NCBI RefSeq assembly: GCF_900148515.1
Contig: NZ_FRXN01000002.1
Location: forward strand, 372,001 to 436,000
Length of the DNA: 64,000 nt
Direction of reading: 5' to 3'
Origin: Algoriphagus zhangzhouensis
GTDB lineage: Bacteria > Bacteroidota > Bacteroidia > Cytophagales > Cyclobacteriaceae
The notes under the pieces are model-generated. The model saw nothing but the letters and a program-made list of their open reading frames with translations. It ran no database searches and was not told the origin of the DNA. Each line of letters begins with the position of its first letter. Position 1 is the first letter of the stretch. A program made the translations under genes and the position numbers. Below are positions 9,186-17,787 of the stretch, one piece after another.

Positions 9186-10703
9186 TCAGTCTCCCAAAGC
9201 ACCAATTTGCCAACGCTCAATTTCTGATTTTGTATGTTCCCTTTTCATGATTTCTTCAATTTGGGAGACAATCTCAGGATTGGCTTCTGCAACATCATTT
9301 TGCTCTTGAGGATCAACTGAAAGATCGTAAAGTTCGGTTTTGATTTCGCCTTTGTTTAGATGCTGGCGAACAGCTTTCCATTTGCCCATTCTTACAGCTT
9401 GCTGACCATCGTATTCTGGAAATTCCCAATACAAGAAATCATGCTCTTCCTGCTCTTTACCCATAATGGCTGAAAGGAAGCTTTTCCCATCTGTTTTTGG
9501 CGGCTCCACCCCAATCAATTCGCAGATCGTAGGAAGAATATCGTAAAAAGCTGAAATGTGATCCGAACTGGTTCCAGCCTCGATTTTACCTGGCCAGTTG
9601 ACCAACATTGGAACACGGATTCCTCCTTCGTAAACAAAGCCTTTGGTATGCCCATAGCCATTTGTAAAAGGCTGCGAGCTGTTGAAATAATCAAAATCAA
9701 CACCGCCAGTATAGGTAGGGCCGTTATCACTGGTCACAATGATTAGTGTGTTTTCAGAAAGCCCCAATTCTTCCAGTTTTGCACGAACTTCTCCAATTTG
9801 CTGATCCAACAAATCAATCATTGCCGCATAGGTAGCTTTTGGGTATCGGGTTGGGAAATATCCTCTTTTACCATCGTAATATTCCTCCTCACCTATTTTT
9901 TTTCGGTATTTCTCAATATACTCTGAAGGAACCTGCAGCGGTAAATGTGGTAATGGAGAGGCATAATACAAGAAGAATGGCTCATCTTTATTTTCCTCGA
10001 TAAATGCCAAAGCTTTTTCCTGCATCAGGGCCGGAGCATAATCCTTCTGCTCATATTTTGCATAGGAAGTCGGGTCATTTGGATCAGCTAAAGAATCGAT
10101 TTTGGTTCCAGGTACAATTAACTCGTTATCCAAAGGAATTTTGGTCTCATTTTCCCACATGTGAGGGGGATAAAGATTATGAGCCTGACGCTGGCAATTG
10201 TAGCCGTAGAAATAGTCAAAGCCCATTTTAGTAGGAATACTCTCAGTCAAAGGAGCACCCAAGCCCCACTTTCCTACGATCCCTGTTTTGTAACCATTTC
10301 TCTGAAGGATTTTGGCCAAAGTCTCAGTATCTGATGGCAATGGTCTTTGCCCCTCTAAATTCGGATCTGCAGCAGCTTTGGCATAATCCCAAACTTCTCC
10401 CCTTTCTCTCCACTCATCATTTCCTCTCACATAGGCATGTCCAGAATGAAGTCCCGTTAGCAACATGCATCTGGCCGGAGCACAAACCGGAGCTGCAGAA
10501 TAGTGATTGGTAAATACCTTCCCAGAAGCAGCCAAAGCATCCATTGCAGGAGTTTCAATGATCTTTTGACCATTAAAACCTACTTCTCCATAGCCCAAAT
10601 CATCGGCTAGAATTAATACAATATTTGGTTTTTGGGGTTCTTTTTCCGCGGGTGAACAGGAAAAATAGAGTGCTACTAGGGATAGATAAAGGAGTTTCTT
10701 CAT
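9186..10703 (-). CDS. lipoprotein sulfatase (arylsulfatase family)
   Basis: 505-residue type I sulfatase. The sulfatase signature CAPAR at residues 74-78 matches CxPxR, whose cysteine is converted to formylglycine by a maturase; no maturase gene is in the window. Metal-binding Asp34-Asp35 (ILADDLGYGE) and the later VTSDNGPTY motif are intact. A lipobox-like YFSCS puts a lipidated cysteine at 16, so it is probably anchored in the periplasm or outer membrane. It starts 2 bases after the NR-kinase-like gene, an unexpected partner. The target (sulfated polysaccharide or small sulfate ester) is unknown. Confidence 0.94.
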   Translation of the reverse strand: MKKLLYLSLVALYFSCSPAEKEPQKPNIVLILADDLGYGEVGFNGQKIIETPAMDALAASGKVFTNHYSAAPVCAPARCMLLTGLHSGHAYVRGNDEWRERGEVWDYAKAAADPNLEGQRPLPSDTETLAKILQRNGYKTGIVGKWGLGAPLTESIPTKMGFDYFYGYNCQRQAHNLYPPHMWENETKIPLDNELIVPGTKIDSLADPNDPTSYAKYEQKDYAPALMQEKALAFIEENKDEPFFLYYASPLPHLPLQVPSEYIEKYRKKIGEEEYYDGKRGYFPTRYPKATYAAMIDLLDQQIGEVRAKLEELGLSENTLIIVTSDNGPTYTGGVDFDYFNSSQPFTNGYGHTKGFVYEGGIRVPMLVNWPGKIEAGTSSDHISAFYDILPTICELIGVEPPKTDGKSFLSAIMGKEQEEHDFLYWEFPEYDGQQAVRMGKWKAVRQHLNKGEIKTELYDLSVDPQEQNDVAEANPEIVSQIEEIMKREHTKSEIERWQIGALGD

Positions 10704-10705
10704 GT

Positions 10706-11245
10706 TTAGGTCTTTTGACCAAAAATAATCTTTTGAATGTGATTGACAGAATCTTTCAATCTTTTTTCCCTCGACCCTGATATTTTAAACCAAGGGAAAC
10801 CACTCTCGATTGCCAGTCTTTCATACCAATCCAAAAAGAATTGACGCATTTCCAGCTCAGGGTATTCCCGCTGAGGATCAGGCGCCCATGGCAAATCCAC
10901 ATCGGTCAGTAAGATCAAATCATATGTTCTTTTTTGGATTTCTTCAAGGATCCAAGGATCTACTTTTTCAAACCGATATTGGGACCAAACTTGAATCACA
11001 CGAAGATCGGTATCACAAAAAAGCAGCCTTTCAGCTTCTTTTGCCTGCTGATCTTCCAAAGCCATTTGCCCTTTTCCCATTTCTACTAAGTCCTCAAACA
11101 CATAAGGGCGAGCTATCTCCTCCAAATATTCTCTTGCGTATTCCTGTACCCATGGTTCATTGAAATGCACACTCAAATCCTGTGCAAGCGTACTTTTCCC
11201 TGTGGATTCTGGTCCGAGAATAAGGATTTTAGAGATGGGCTTCAT
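10706..11245 (-). CDS. NadR-type nicotinamide ribonucleoside kinase-like ATPase
   Basis: 179-residue P-loop kinase, Walker A GPESTGKST at residues 11-19, cytoplasmic. Motifs such as EYAREYLEE, FCDTDL and LLTDVDLPW match the C-terminal ribosylnicotinamide kinase domain of NadR. It overlaps the 3' end of pnuC by 17 bases, which fits a pathway in which PnuC imports nicotinamide riboside and this enzyme traps it as NMN for NAD synthesis. There is no nucleotidyltransferase or DNA-binding domain, so it is a stand-alone kinase and not full NadR. Function is inferred from family and context. Confidence 0.85.
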   Translation of the reverse strand: MKPISKILILGPESTGKSTLAQDLSVHFNEPWVQEYAREYLEEIARPYVFEDLVEMGKGQMALEDQQAKEAERLLFCDTDLRVIQVWSQYRFEKVDPWILEEIQKRTYDLILLTDVDLPWAPDPQREYPELEMRQFFLDWYERLAIESGFPWFKISGSREKRLKDSVNHIQKIIFGQKT

Positions 11246-11849
11246 GGGCTTTGGCGGATTTGATCCAAGCTAGCAATCCAAGAATTGCCAAAACAGTAAA
11301 TACTAAATATTGGAAAGATGTCAGCATCAATCCTTTGTAAAAGTAAAGTGGAATGGACACAAAGTCGGTGAGCAACCAGAAATACCAGTTTTCTACTTTC
11401 TTTTTGGCCATCAGCCACATGCCGACAAATGCCGAAGAAGTCGTTAAAGAATCCCAATAGGGAACATCAGAATCAGTAAAATTGGAAAGGACAGTCGATA
11501 ATATGGCATAAGAGCCAGCGAACAACAAAACTGAGGTAATCCAACCTTTCGAACTCAGCCAGGTGGTTGGCAAGATCGATTCATTTTCTTTGGGATGGGT
11601 CCAGGCATACCAACCGTAAATAGACATGCTAAAGTAATATGCATTGATGCCCATATCTGCGTACAACTTGAATTGGAAGCAAATCCAAACATAAATCAAA
11701 GTCGAAACTATCCCAGTCGGATAAACCCAAATGTGCTCTTTCATGGAATAAAACACAGAAGCAATCCCCAAAAAGGCTGCGACTGCCTCCAACCAAGTCA
11801 TGGCGGCAATTCCTTCTCTGATTCCATCCAAAAGGAAGTTTATATCCAT
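11229..11849 (-). CDS. pnuC: nicotinamide riboside transporter PnuC
   Basis: 206-residue inner-membrane protein with about seven hydrophobic segments, of PnuC length and character. Aromatic-rich stretches such as YYFSMSIYGWYAW and NWYFWLLTD match the substrate-binding region. PnuC proteins move nicotinamide riboside by facilitated diffusion; the related PnuT carries thiamine in Bacteroidota. The overlapping NR-kinase-like gene favours nicotinamide riboside. It is the first gene of a three-gene minus-strand operon ending in the sulfatase. Confidence 0.9.
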   Translation of the reverse strand: MDINFLLDGIREGIAAMTWLEAVAAFLGIASVFYSMKEHIWVYPTGIVSTLIYVWICFQFKLYADMGINAYYFSMSIYGWYAWTHPKENESILPTTWLSSKGWITSVLLFAGSYAILSTVLSNFTDSDVPYWDSLTTSSAFVGMWLMAKKKVENWYFWLLTDFVSIPLYFYKGLMLTSFQYLVFTVLAILGLLAWIKSAKAHEAHL

Positions 11850-12102
11850 GTTGCGAAGAAAGGGATAAATGTTGGAAAGTTCGAAAGTTTAAAGTTGGAA
11901 GGTTACATAAGTGGATTTCACTTTTAGATCCTTGAACACAACTCATGAATTCTGTTTCTCTCCCAAGGTGCTACTGGACTTTTACACCCTGCCTTTTGAC
12001 TTAGGATGTTGGACTTTGTACTTGGTACATTGTACTTTGTCCACCAAAACGACAATTCACGACAAGTCGCAAACTTTCCGAGGACTTCTAGGGTTAGATT
12101 CT
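11850..12102. other. intergenic region with degenerate short repeats
   Basis: Divergent region between pnuC and the first uvrA. It holds near-repeats of GTTGGAAAGTT (11873-11905) and a stretch at 12008-12042 with three GTAC words and two ACTTTGT words. No reading frame here looks coding: the upstream extension of the uvrA frame is in-frame sequence without conserved content. Confidence 0.4.
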
Positions 12103-12110
12103 TAACTTTG
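12103..12110 (+). promoter_or_regulatory. -7 box TAACTTTG of the first uvrA gene
   Basis: Exact match to the Bacteroidota -7 consensus TAnnTTTG, six bases before the ATG at 12117. A transcript starting a few bases downstream would have almost no leader. The -33 element is not clear. Confidence 0.5.
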
Positions 12111-12116
12111 CCAGCT

Positions 12117-14930
12117 ATGACTTTGAGCACTTTATCTGCAAAAACAGACCTCGACTCTCTCGATCCCAAGAATTTTATCATTATCAAAAATGCACGGGTC
12201 AACAACCTGAAAAATCTCAGCGTTGCCATCCCGAGAAATCATTTTGTGGTAGTGACTGGACTTTCGGGCTCAGGTAAATCCTCATTGGCTTTTGATACGC
12301 TTTTTGCCGAAGGCCAAAGAATGTATGTGGAAAGCCTGAGTTCCTATGCCCGCCAGTTTTTGGGCAGAATGGAAAAACCTGAGGTCGAATACATCAAAGG
12401 CGTGGCTCCTGCCATTGCGATTCAGCAACAAGTCAATACCAAAAATCCAAGATCTACCGTGGGTACGACTACTGAGATCTATGATTATTTGAAATTACTT
12501 TTTGCTCGTGTTGGAAAAACCATTTCTCCAGTTTCAGGCAAAGAAGTAAAGCATCATACAGTTTCAGATATTGTAGATTTTATTCTTTCTTTCGAAGAGG
12601 GCTCCAAAGTCATGATTTCATGCCCTTTGCAAGTAGAAAGAGGGAGAAAAATCAATCAGGAATTAGAGTTGCTTTTACAAAAAGGCTATACCCGAATATT
12701 GATTGATGGGGAGGCCTATTTTGTGGAGGAACTTTTGGAAGAAAAGAAAATTCCTAAAGGAAAATACGAGGTTCTCATTGACCGTGCTTCTGTCAGAAAA
12801 GACGATGAAGACAATCAATTCCGAATTGCAGACTCGGTACAAACAGCACTTTTCGAAGGCCATGGCGATTGTAAAATCACCATCCCAGGCCAGGAGACTA
12901 AGAGTTTTTCAGACCGATTCGAATTGGATGGAATGACTTTCGAGCTTCCTTCTGTTAACTTTTTCTCTTTCAACAACCCTTATGGCGCCTGTAAAAGATG
13001 TGAAGGTTTCGGGAATGTCTTAGGAATCGATCCTGACTTGGTCATTCCAAATAAAGAGCTTTCGGTTTACGAAGGAGCAATTGCTCCTTGGAGAGGTGAA
13101 TCTTCCAAATCTTGGTTGGAACCTTTATTGAAAAAGGGAATTGAATTCGACTTTCCAATCCACAGAGCTTACGAAGACCTGACAGAAAAAGAGCAAGAGC
13201 TTCTTTGGACCGGAAACAAATATTTCAAAGGCTTGAATGCCTTTTTCAAAGACCTGGAAACCAAAACCCATAAGATCCAATACCGAGTGATGCTTTCTCG
13301 CTTTAGAGGAAGAACCACCTGTCCAGAATGCCGTGGTACCCGATTGAGAAAAGATGCTTCCTATGTCAAAATCAATGAAAAATCCATCACGGATTTGGTG
13401 TTGATGCCAATTGATGAGGCTCTGGTATTTTTCTCCAATCTCAATTTGGAGGAGCATGAGGCCAAAGTAGCCAACAGACTTTTGAAAGAAATTACCAGCC
13501 GATTGGAATTCATGGATCAGGTTGGTTTGGGCTATTTGACCTTAAATCGATTGACTTCAACCCTTTCCGGTGGAGAATATCAGCGAATCAAATTGGCAAC
13601 AAACTTAGGTTCTGCTCTGGTTGGTTCCATGTATATTCTGGATGAGCCAAGTATCGGTTTGCATCCTAGAGATACCGATCGATTGGTCGGTGTTTTGAAA
13701 ACCCTGAAAGAACTCGGAAATACCGTAATCGTAGTGGAGCATGAAGAAAAAGTCATGCGTTCTGCGGATCAGATTATCGACATCGGTCCAGATGCAGGAG
13801 TTCATGGCGGGGAATTGCTTTTCCAAGGAAGCATAGAAGACTTGATTTCTTCAGGACAAACTCATACAGCAAAATACCTGAGAGGGGAAGAGCATATTTT
13901 CCAAAAAAATGGAAATAGAAAGTGGAAGGATAGCATCACTGTCAAAGGTGCCAAAGAAAACAATCTGAAAAACCTGACTGTCCGATTTCCTTTAAATACT
14001 TTGACTGTAGTCACAGGGGTTTCTGGCTCAGGAAAATCTACTTTGATCAAGAAAATCCTTTATCCTGCATTGGGTAAAATGCTGGGAACCGTCATCGACG
14101 AAAGCGGGAAATATGACAAAATCGAAGGCGATTACAAGCAGATCACGCAAGTGGAGTTTGTGGATCAAAACCCCATCGGGAAGTCTTCTCGCTCGAATCC
14201 GGTGACTTATGTGAAGGCTTATGATGCCATCCGAACCTTATTTTCTGAGCAACCTCTTTCTAAGCAGAGAGGATACAAACCGGCATTTTTCTCTTTCAAC
14301 GTAGACGGAGGAAGATGCGAAGCCTGTGCAGGAGAAGGAACGACGACTGTTGAAATGCAGTTTATGGCGGATATCCACCTGACCTGCGAATCTTGCAAAG
14401 GAAAGCGATTCAAAAATGAAATCTTGGATGTCAAATACAAGGACAAGGACATTTCAGATGTCTTGGCTATGAGCATTGATGAGGCGATGGAGTTTTTCCA
14501 AGGGAAAAATCAGATCATCAATCGTCTGGCTCCGCTCCAAGAAGTTGGTTTGGGATATATCGGCATGGGTCAAAGCTCCAACACTCTTTCTGGTGGAGAA
14601 GCTCAGCGAGTAAAACTAGCTTCCTTCTTAGGAAAAGGTGGAACCAAATCCACCGATCATGTTCTCTTTATTTTCGACGAACCGACCACTGGACTTCACT
14701 TCCATGATATCAGCAAGCTCCTACACAGTATCAATGCTTTGATCGATCAAGGACACTCTGTAATCATCATCGAGCACAATACCGAAGTGATCAAGTCCGC
14801 AGACTGGGTGATTGATTTGGGACCGGAAGGTGGAAATAAAGGAGGTCATTTGACTTTTGCCGGGACTCCAGAGGATTTGGCAAAAGAGGAAAATAACTTT
14901 ACAGGAATATATTTGAGGGAGAGTTTTTAA
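12117..14930 (+). CDS. uvrA: excinuclease ABC subunit UvrA, second paralogue type
   Basis: 937-residue DNA-damage-recognition ATPase of nucleotide excision repair. Two ABC modules: Walker A GLSGSGKSS at 48-56 and GVSGSGKST near 635, each with an LSGGE signature and a DEPS or DEPTTGLH Walker B. Zinc-finger cysteines are intact (CKRCEGFG, CPECRG, CEACAGEG, CESCKGKR). The start at 12117 is preferred over 12006 because conserved sequence begins there and a -7 box lies at 12103. The QQVNTKNPRSTVGTTTEIYDY segment resembles the UvrA type common in Bacteroides; the canonical copy is at 23641. How the two divide the work is unknown. Confidence 0.93.
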   Translation: MTLSTLSAKTDLDSLDPKNFIIIKNARVNNLKNLSVAIPRNHFVVVTGLSGSGKSSLAFDTLFAEGQRMYVESLSSYARQFLGRMEKPEVEYIKGVAPAIAIQQQVNTKNPRSTVGTTTEIYDYLKLLFARVGKTISPVSGKEVKHHTVSDIVDFILSFEEGSKVMISCPLQVERGRKINQELELLLQKGYTRILIDGEAYFVEELLEEKKIPKGKYEVLIDRASVRKDDEDNQFRIADSVQTALFEGHGDCKITIPGQETKSFSDRFELDGMTFELPSVNFFSFNNPYGACKRCEGFGNVLGIDPDLVIPNKELSVYEGAIAPWRGESSKSWLEPLLKKGIEFDFPIHRAYEDLTEKEQELLWTGNKYFKGLNAFFKDLETKTHKIQYRVMLSRFRGRTTCPECRGTRLRKDASYVKINEKSITDLVLMPIDEALVFFSNLNLEEHEAKVANRLLKEITSRLEFMDQVGLGYLTLNRLTSTLSGGEYQRIKLATNLGSALVGSMYILDEPSIGLHPRDTDRLVGVLKTLKELGNTVIVVEHEEKVMRSADQIIDIGPDAGVHGGELLFQGSIEDLISSGQTHTAKYLRGEEHIFQKNGNRKWKDSITVKGAKENNLKNLTVRFPLNTLTVVTGVSGSGKSTLIKKILYPALGKMLGTVIDESGKYDKIEGDYKQITQVEFVDQNPIGKSSRSNPVTYVKAYDAIRTLFSEQPLSKQRGYKPAFFSFNVDGGRCEACAGEGTTTVEMQFMADIHLTCESCKGKRFKNEILDVKYKDKDISDVLAMSIDEAMEFFQGKNQIINRLAPLQEVGLGYIGMGQSSNTLSGGEAQRVKLASFLGKGGTKSTDHVLFIFDEPTTGLHFHDISKLLHSINALIDQGHSVIIIEHNTEVIKSADWVIDLGPEGGNKGGHLTFAGTPEDLAKEENNFTGIYLRESF

Positions 14931-14957
14931 TAAAATCAAAGGGCTATTCTCTTCATT

Positions 14958-15004
14958 TACCATGAAAATCGAAAATCTTAGCTTCGATTTTCATGGTATT
15001 TTTG
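14958..15004 (+). terminator. rho-independent terminator after the first uvrA gene
   Basis: A 16-bp inverted repeat (TACCATGAAAATCGAA with its complement, 14958-14973 and 14983-14998) with a 9-base loop, followed by a T-rich tail. It separates uvrA from the M14 peptidase gene. Confidence 0.85.
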
Positions 15005-15075
15005 TTTAAAGTCATTTTTCTATCGAGCAATTGGTCCTTTTCCACCTTCGGTTTTCTCACTTTCCTTTTTCCAGT

Positions 15076-15083
15076 TAAATTCG
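15076..15083 (+). promoter_or_regulatory. possible -7 box TAAATTCG for the M14 peptidase gene
   Basis: Matches the TAnnTTYG form of the Bacteroidota -7 element 21 bases upstream of the ATG. No convincing -33 element. Confidence 0.4.
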
Positions 15084-15104
15084 GCATCGAACGAATCAAC
15101 AGCT

Positions 15105-17636
15105 ATGAAAAAAACCTTACTCCTTTCCCTTTTACTCTGTTTGGGAATCAGCTTTGCGCAAGCGCAAATCCAGACCCCTGAGCAGTTTCTAGGATACAAA
15201 CCCGGTGATCGATTCACCCCGCATCACCGAATGGTTGACTACTTTGAGCATGTAGCCGCCAACAACCCAAATGTAAAGTTGATCCAATACGGAGAAACCA
15301 ATGAAAAGCGTCCTCTGATAATTGCGATACTCTCCAGTGCCGAAAACATGGCAAATCTGGAGCAAATCCGTACTGACAACTTGAAAAGAGCAGGCTTGAT
15401 GGATGGAACTCCTAGCACATCCATTCCAATCAACTGGATGTCTTTCAATGTGCATGGAAACGAATCTGTGGGTATGGAAGCTGCCATTTCTTCATTCCAC
15501 ACCCTTGCGGATCCGACTAATTCAACTTCTCAGGAATGGTTGAAAAATCAAGTAGTGATCATTGATCCAGCTATCAACCCTGATGGCAGAGATCGATATG
15601 CGATGTGGTACAACCAAAAAATGAATACTACGCTTCAGCCGGACCTTCAGTCTATGGAGCATAGCGAACCTTGGCCAGGAGGAAGAGCAAACCACTACCT
15701 TTTTGATTTGAACAGAGACTGGGCTTGGCAGGTACAGGTGGAATCTCAGGCGAGATTGAAAATGTACCAGCAGTGGATGCCTCAGCTTCACTTGGATTTC
15801 CACGAGCAGGGCATCAACAATCCATTCTACATGGCGCCGGCGGCTGAACCTTTGCATGAGCAATTGACTGCTTGGCAACATGAGTTCCAGGATATTTTCG
15901 GGAAAAACACTGCGAAATACTTTGATGAAATGGGCCGTTTCTATTTCACCAAAGAGCGATTTGACTTGCTTTATCCTTCTTATGGTGACACTTACCCAAT
16001 GTACAATGGTGCAATCGGTATGACTATCGAGCAAGGTGGTGGCGGACAAGCCGGAATCGGTGGATTCAATGCTGTTGGAGACACAGTCACTTTGAGCTAT
16101 AGAATCGAAGGTCATTATACCGCTGCGATGTCAGCAACTGAAATGACCAGCGCCCATGCGGATAAATTATTGGCAGAGTTTGCCAAATACTATGATGAAA
16201 ACTCCTCCAATCCGAAAGGACAATACAAGAGCTTTGTCATCAAAGGAGAAAGCAATCCGGCTCAGGTAGCCAAATTGTTGGAGCTTTTGGATAAAAATGG
16301 AATCCGATATGGAAAAGCAGGAAGCAAATCCGGCTTGAAAGGATTCGCTTACCAAACAGGAAAATCTGGTTCATTCTCTACTTCTGATGAAGACGTGGTG
16401 GTTTCAGCTTATCAGCCAAAATCTGTTTTGGCACAAGTTTTCTTCGAGCCAAATCCTCAATTGAATGACAGTATCACTTACGATATTACCAGCTGGTCAC
16501 TTCCATATGCCTATGGCGTAGAAGCTTATGCCTTGGAAAGCAGACTAGATCCTGCAGGAGCCTACGAAAGCCCTGAATTCACTCCAAATTCTATTGGGAA
16601 AACTCCGGTTGCTTACATCGCTAATTGGCAAGGAACCAGAGCAGCAGCATTCTTAACCAGCCTATTCAACGAAGGAATCAGAGTGAAATATCCTGAGTTC
16701 CCATTCAAAACAGAAGGGAAAAGCTTTCCAGCAGGAACGCTTTTAATCACCAAAGGAGACAATAAATATGTGGCTGATTTTGATAAAAAAGTCACTGATG
16801 CTGCCAACAAATTCGGAATCGAATTGGCTACCACCATGACTGGATACATGGAGGAAGGCAAAGACTTTGGTTCTCCAAACATCCGTGAGATCAAAGCTCC
16901 AAAAGTGGCTCTCATCGGTGGACAGGGGACTTCTTCTCTAGGCTTTGGTGAAGTATGGCATTTCTTCGAGCAAGAATTGAATTACCCTCTTTCCAATTTG
17001 GAAATGAATAATATGGGTCGTTACGACTTGAGCAAATACGACGTCATCATTCTACCAGCCACATGGGGAGGCGGATTGAGCAAACCTGCGATGGACAAAG
17101 TGATGGATTGGGTAAAAGCTGGTGGGAATTTGATTGCCATAGATGGCGCTTTGAATCTGTTTGCTAACAAAGAAGGCTTTGCTTTGAAGACTTTCGATTC
17201 TGATGAGGAGAAAAAAGCAGCTGAGAAAGAATCTGAAGAAATCGCAAAAGCTGAAAGATTAGAACCTTATCAAGAAGGTGAAAGATTGGCTATCTCAGGC
17301 GGTACAGAAGGATCCATTTATCAGGTAGATATGGATGTGACTCATCCATTGGGATACGGAACCGGAGGAAAATACTACACCTTGAAAAACAGCTCCAGTC
17401 ATTATGCTTATATGGATAATGGTGGTAATGCAGGTAAAATCCTTTCCAATGACTCTTATCGAACTGGCTATATCGGTTACAAAATCAAGTCAAAAATGGG
17501 AGGAACTTTGGCTATCGGATCTGAAAGACAGGGCAGAGGAAATATCATTTACTTTGTGGACAATCCAATTTTCAGAGGATTCTGGGAATCTGGGAAATTG
17601 GTTCTGAGCAATGCCATATTTATGGTTGGTCAGTAA
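15105..17636 (+). CDS. exported M14-family zinc carboxypeptidase
   Basis: 843 residues. Signal peptide about 1-21, then an M14 domain with zinc ligands His117 and Glu120 (NVHGNES) and His233 (LDFHEQG), catalytic Glu309 (GMTIEQGG) and conserved DLNRDW. A long C-terminal region includes a glutamine-amidotransferase-like fold from about residue 600 (ALIGGQG, VIILPATWGG) without obvious catalytic residues. Such large Bacteroidota M14 enzymes are periplasmic or secreted and trim C-terminal residues from peptides. It is flanked by terminators, so transcribed alone. The protein at 56625 is a full-length paralogue. Confidence 0.93.
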   Translation: MKKTLLLSLLLCLGISFAQAQIQTPEQFLGYKPGDRFTPHHRMVDYFEHVAANNPNVKLIQYGETNEKRPLIIAILSSAENMANLEQIRTDNLKRAGLMDGTPSTSIPINWMSFNVHGNESVGMEAAISSFHTLADPTNSTSQEWLKNQVVIIDPAINPDGRDRYAMWYNQKMNTTLQPDLQSMEHSEPWPGGRANHYLFDLNRDWAWQVQVESQARLKMYQQWMPQLHLDFHEQGINNPFYMAPAAEPLHEQLTAWQHEFQDIFGKNTAKYFDEMGRFYFTKERFDLLYPSYGDTYPMYNGAIGMTIEQGGGGQAGIGGFNAVGDTVTLSYRIEGHYTAAMSATEMTSAHADKLLAEFAKYYDENSSNPKGQYKSFVIKGESNPAQVAKLLELLDKNGIRYGKAGSKSGLKGFAYQTGKSGSFSTSDEDVVVSAYQPKSVLAQVFFEPNPQLNDSITYDITSWSLPYAYGVEAYALESRLDPAGAYESPEFTPNSIGKTPVAYIANWQGTRAAAFLTSLFNEGIRVKYPEFPFKTEGKSFPAGTLLITKGDNKYVADFDKKVTDAANKFGIELATTMTGYMEEGKDFGSPNIREIKAPKVALIGGQGTSSLGFGEVWHFFEQELNYPLSNLEMNNMGRYDLSKYDVIILPATWGGGLSKPAMDKVMDWVKAGGNLIAIDGALNLFANKEGFALKTFDSDEEKKAAEKESEEIAKAERLEPYQEGERLAISGGTEGSIYQVDMDVTHPLGYGTGGKYYTLKNSSSHYAYMDNGGNAGKILSNDSYRTGYIGYKIKSKMGGTLAIGSERQGRGNIIYFVDNPIFRGFWESGKLVLSNAIFMVGQ

Positions 17637-17658
17637 AGAAATCAAAAAACTCAACAGG

Positions 17659-17691
17659 AAGCCGATTGCAGTAATGTGATCGGCTTTTTTA
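17659..17691 (+). terminator. rho-independent terminator after the M14 peptidase
   Basis: AAGCCGAT (17659-17666) pairs with ATCGGCTT (17679-17686), 12-base loop, followed by a T-run. Confidence 0.85.
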
Positions 17692-17787
17692 TTTCAAAAC
17701 TTACCAAAAATCATTTTACCCTGTTGATTATCAATTTCTTTTTCTATTTTTTCTAATTGAAACAATAACCCTAAAATCAAACCATTC

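Noticed and set aside
12006..12116. N-terminal extension of the first uvrA
   Set aside because: Made of repeat-like intergenic DNA, and the -7 box at 12103 lies inside it.
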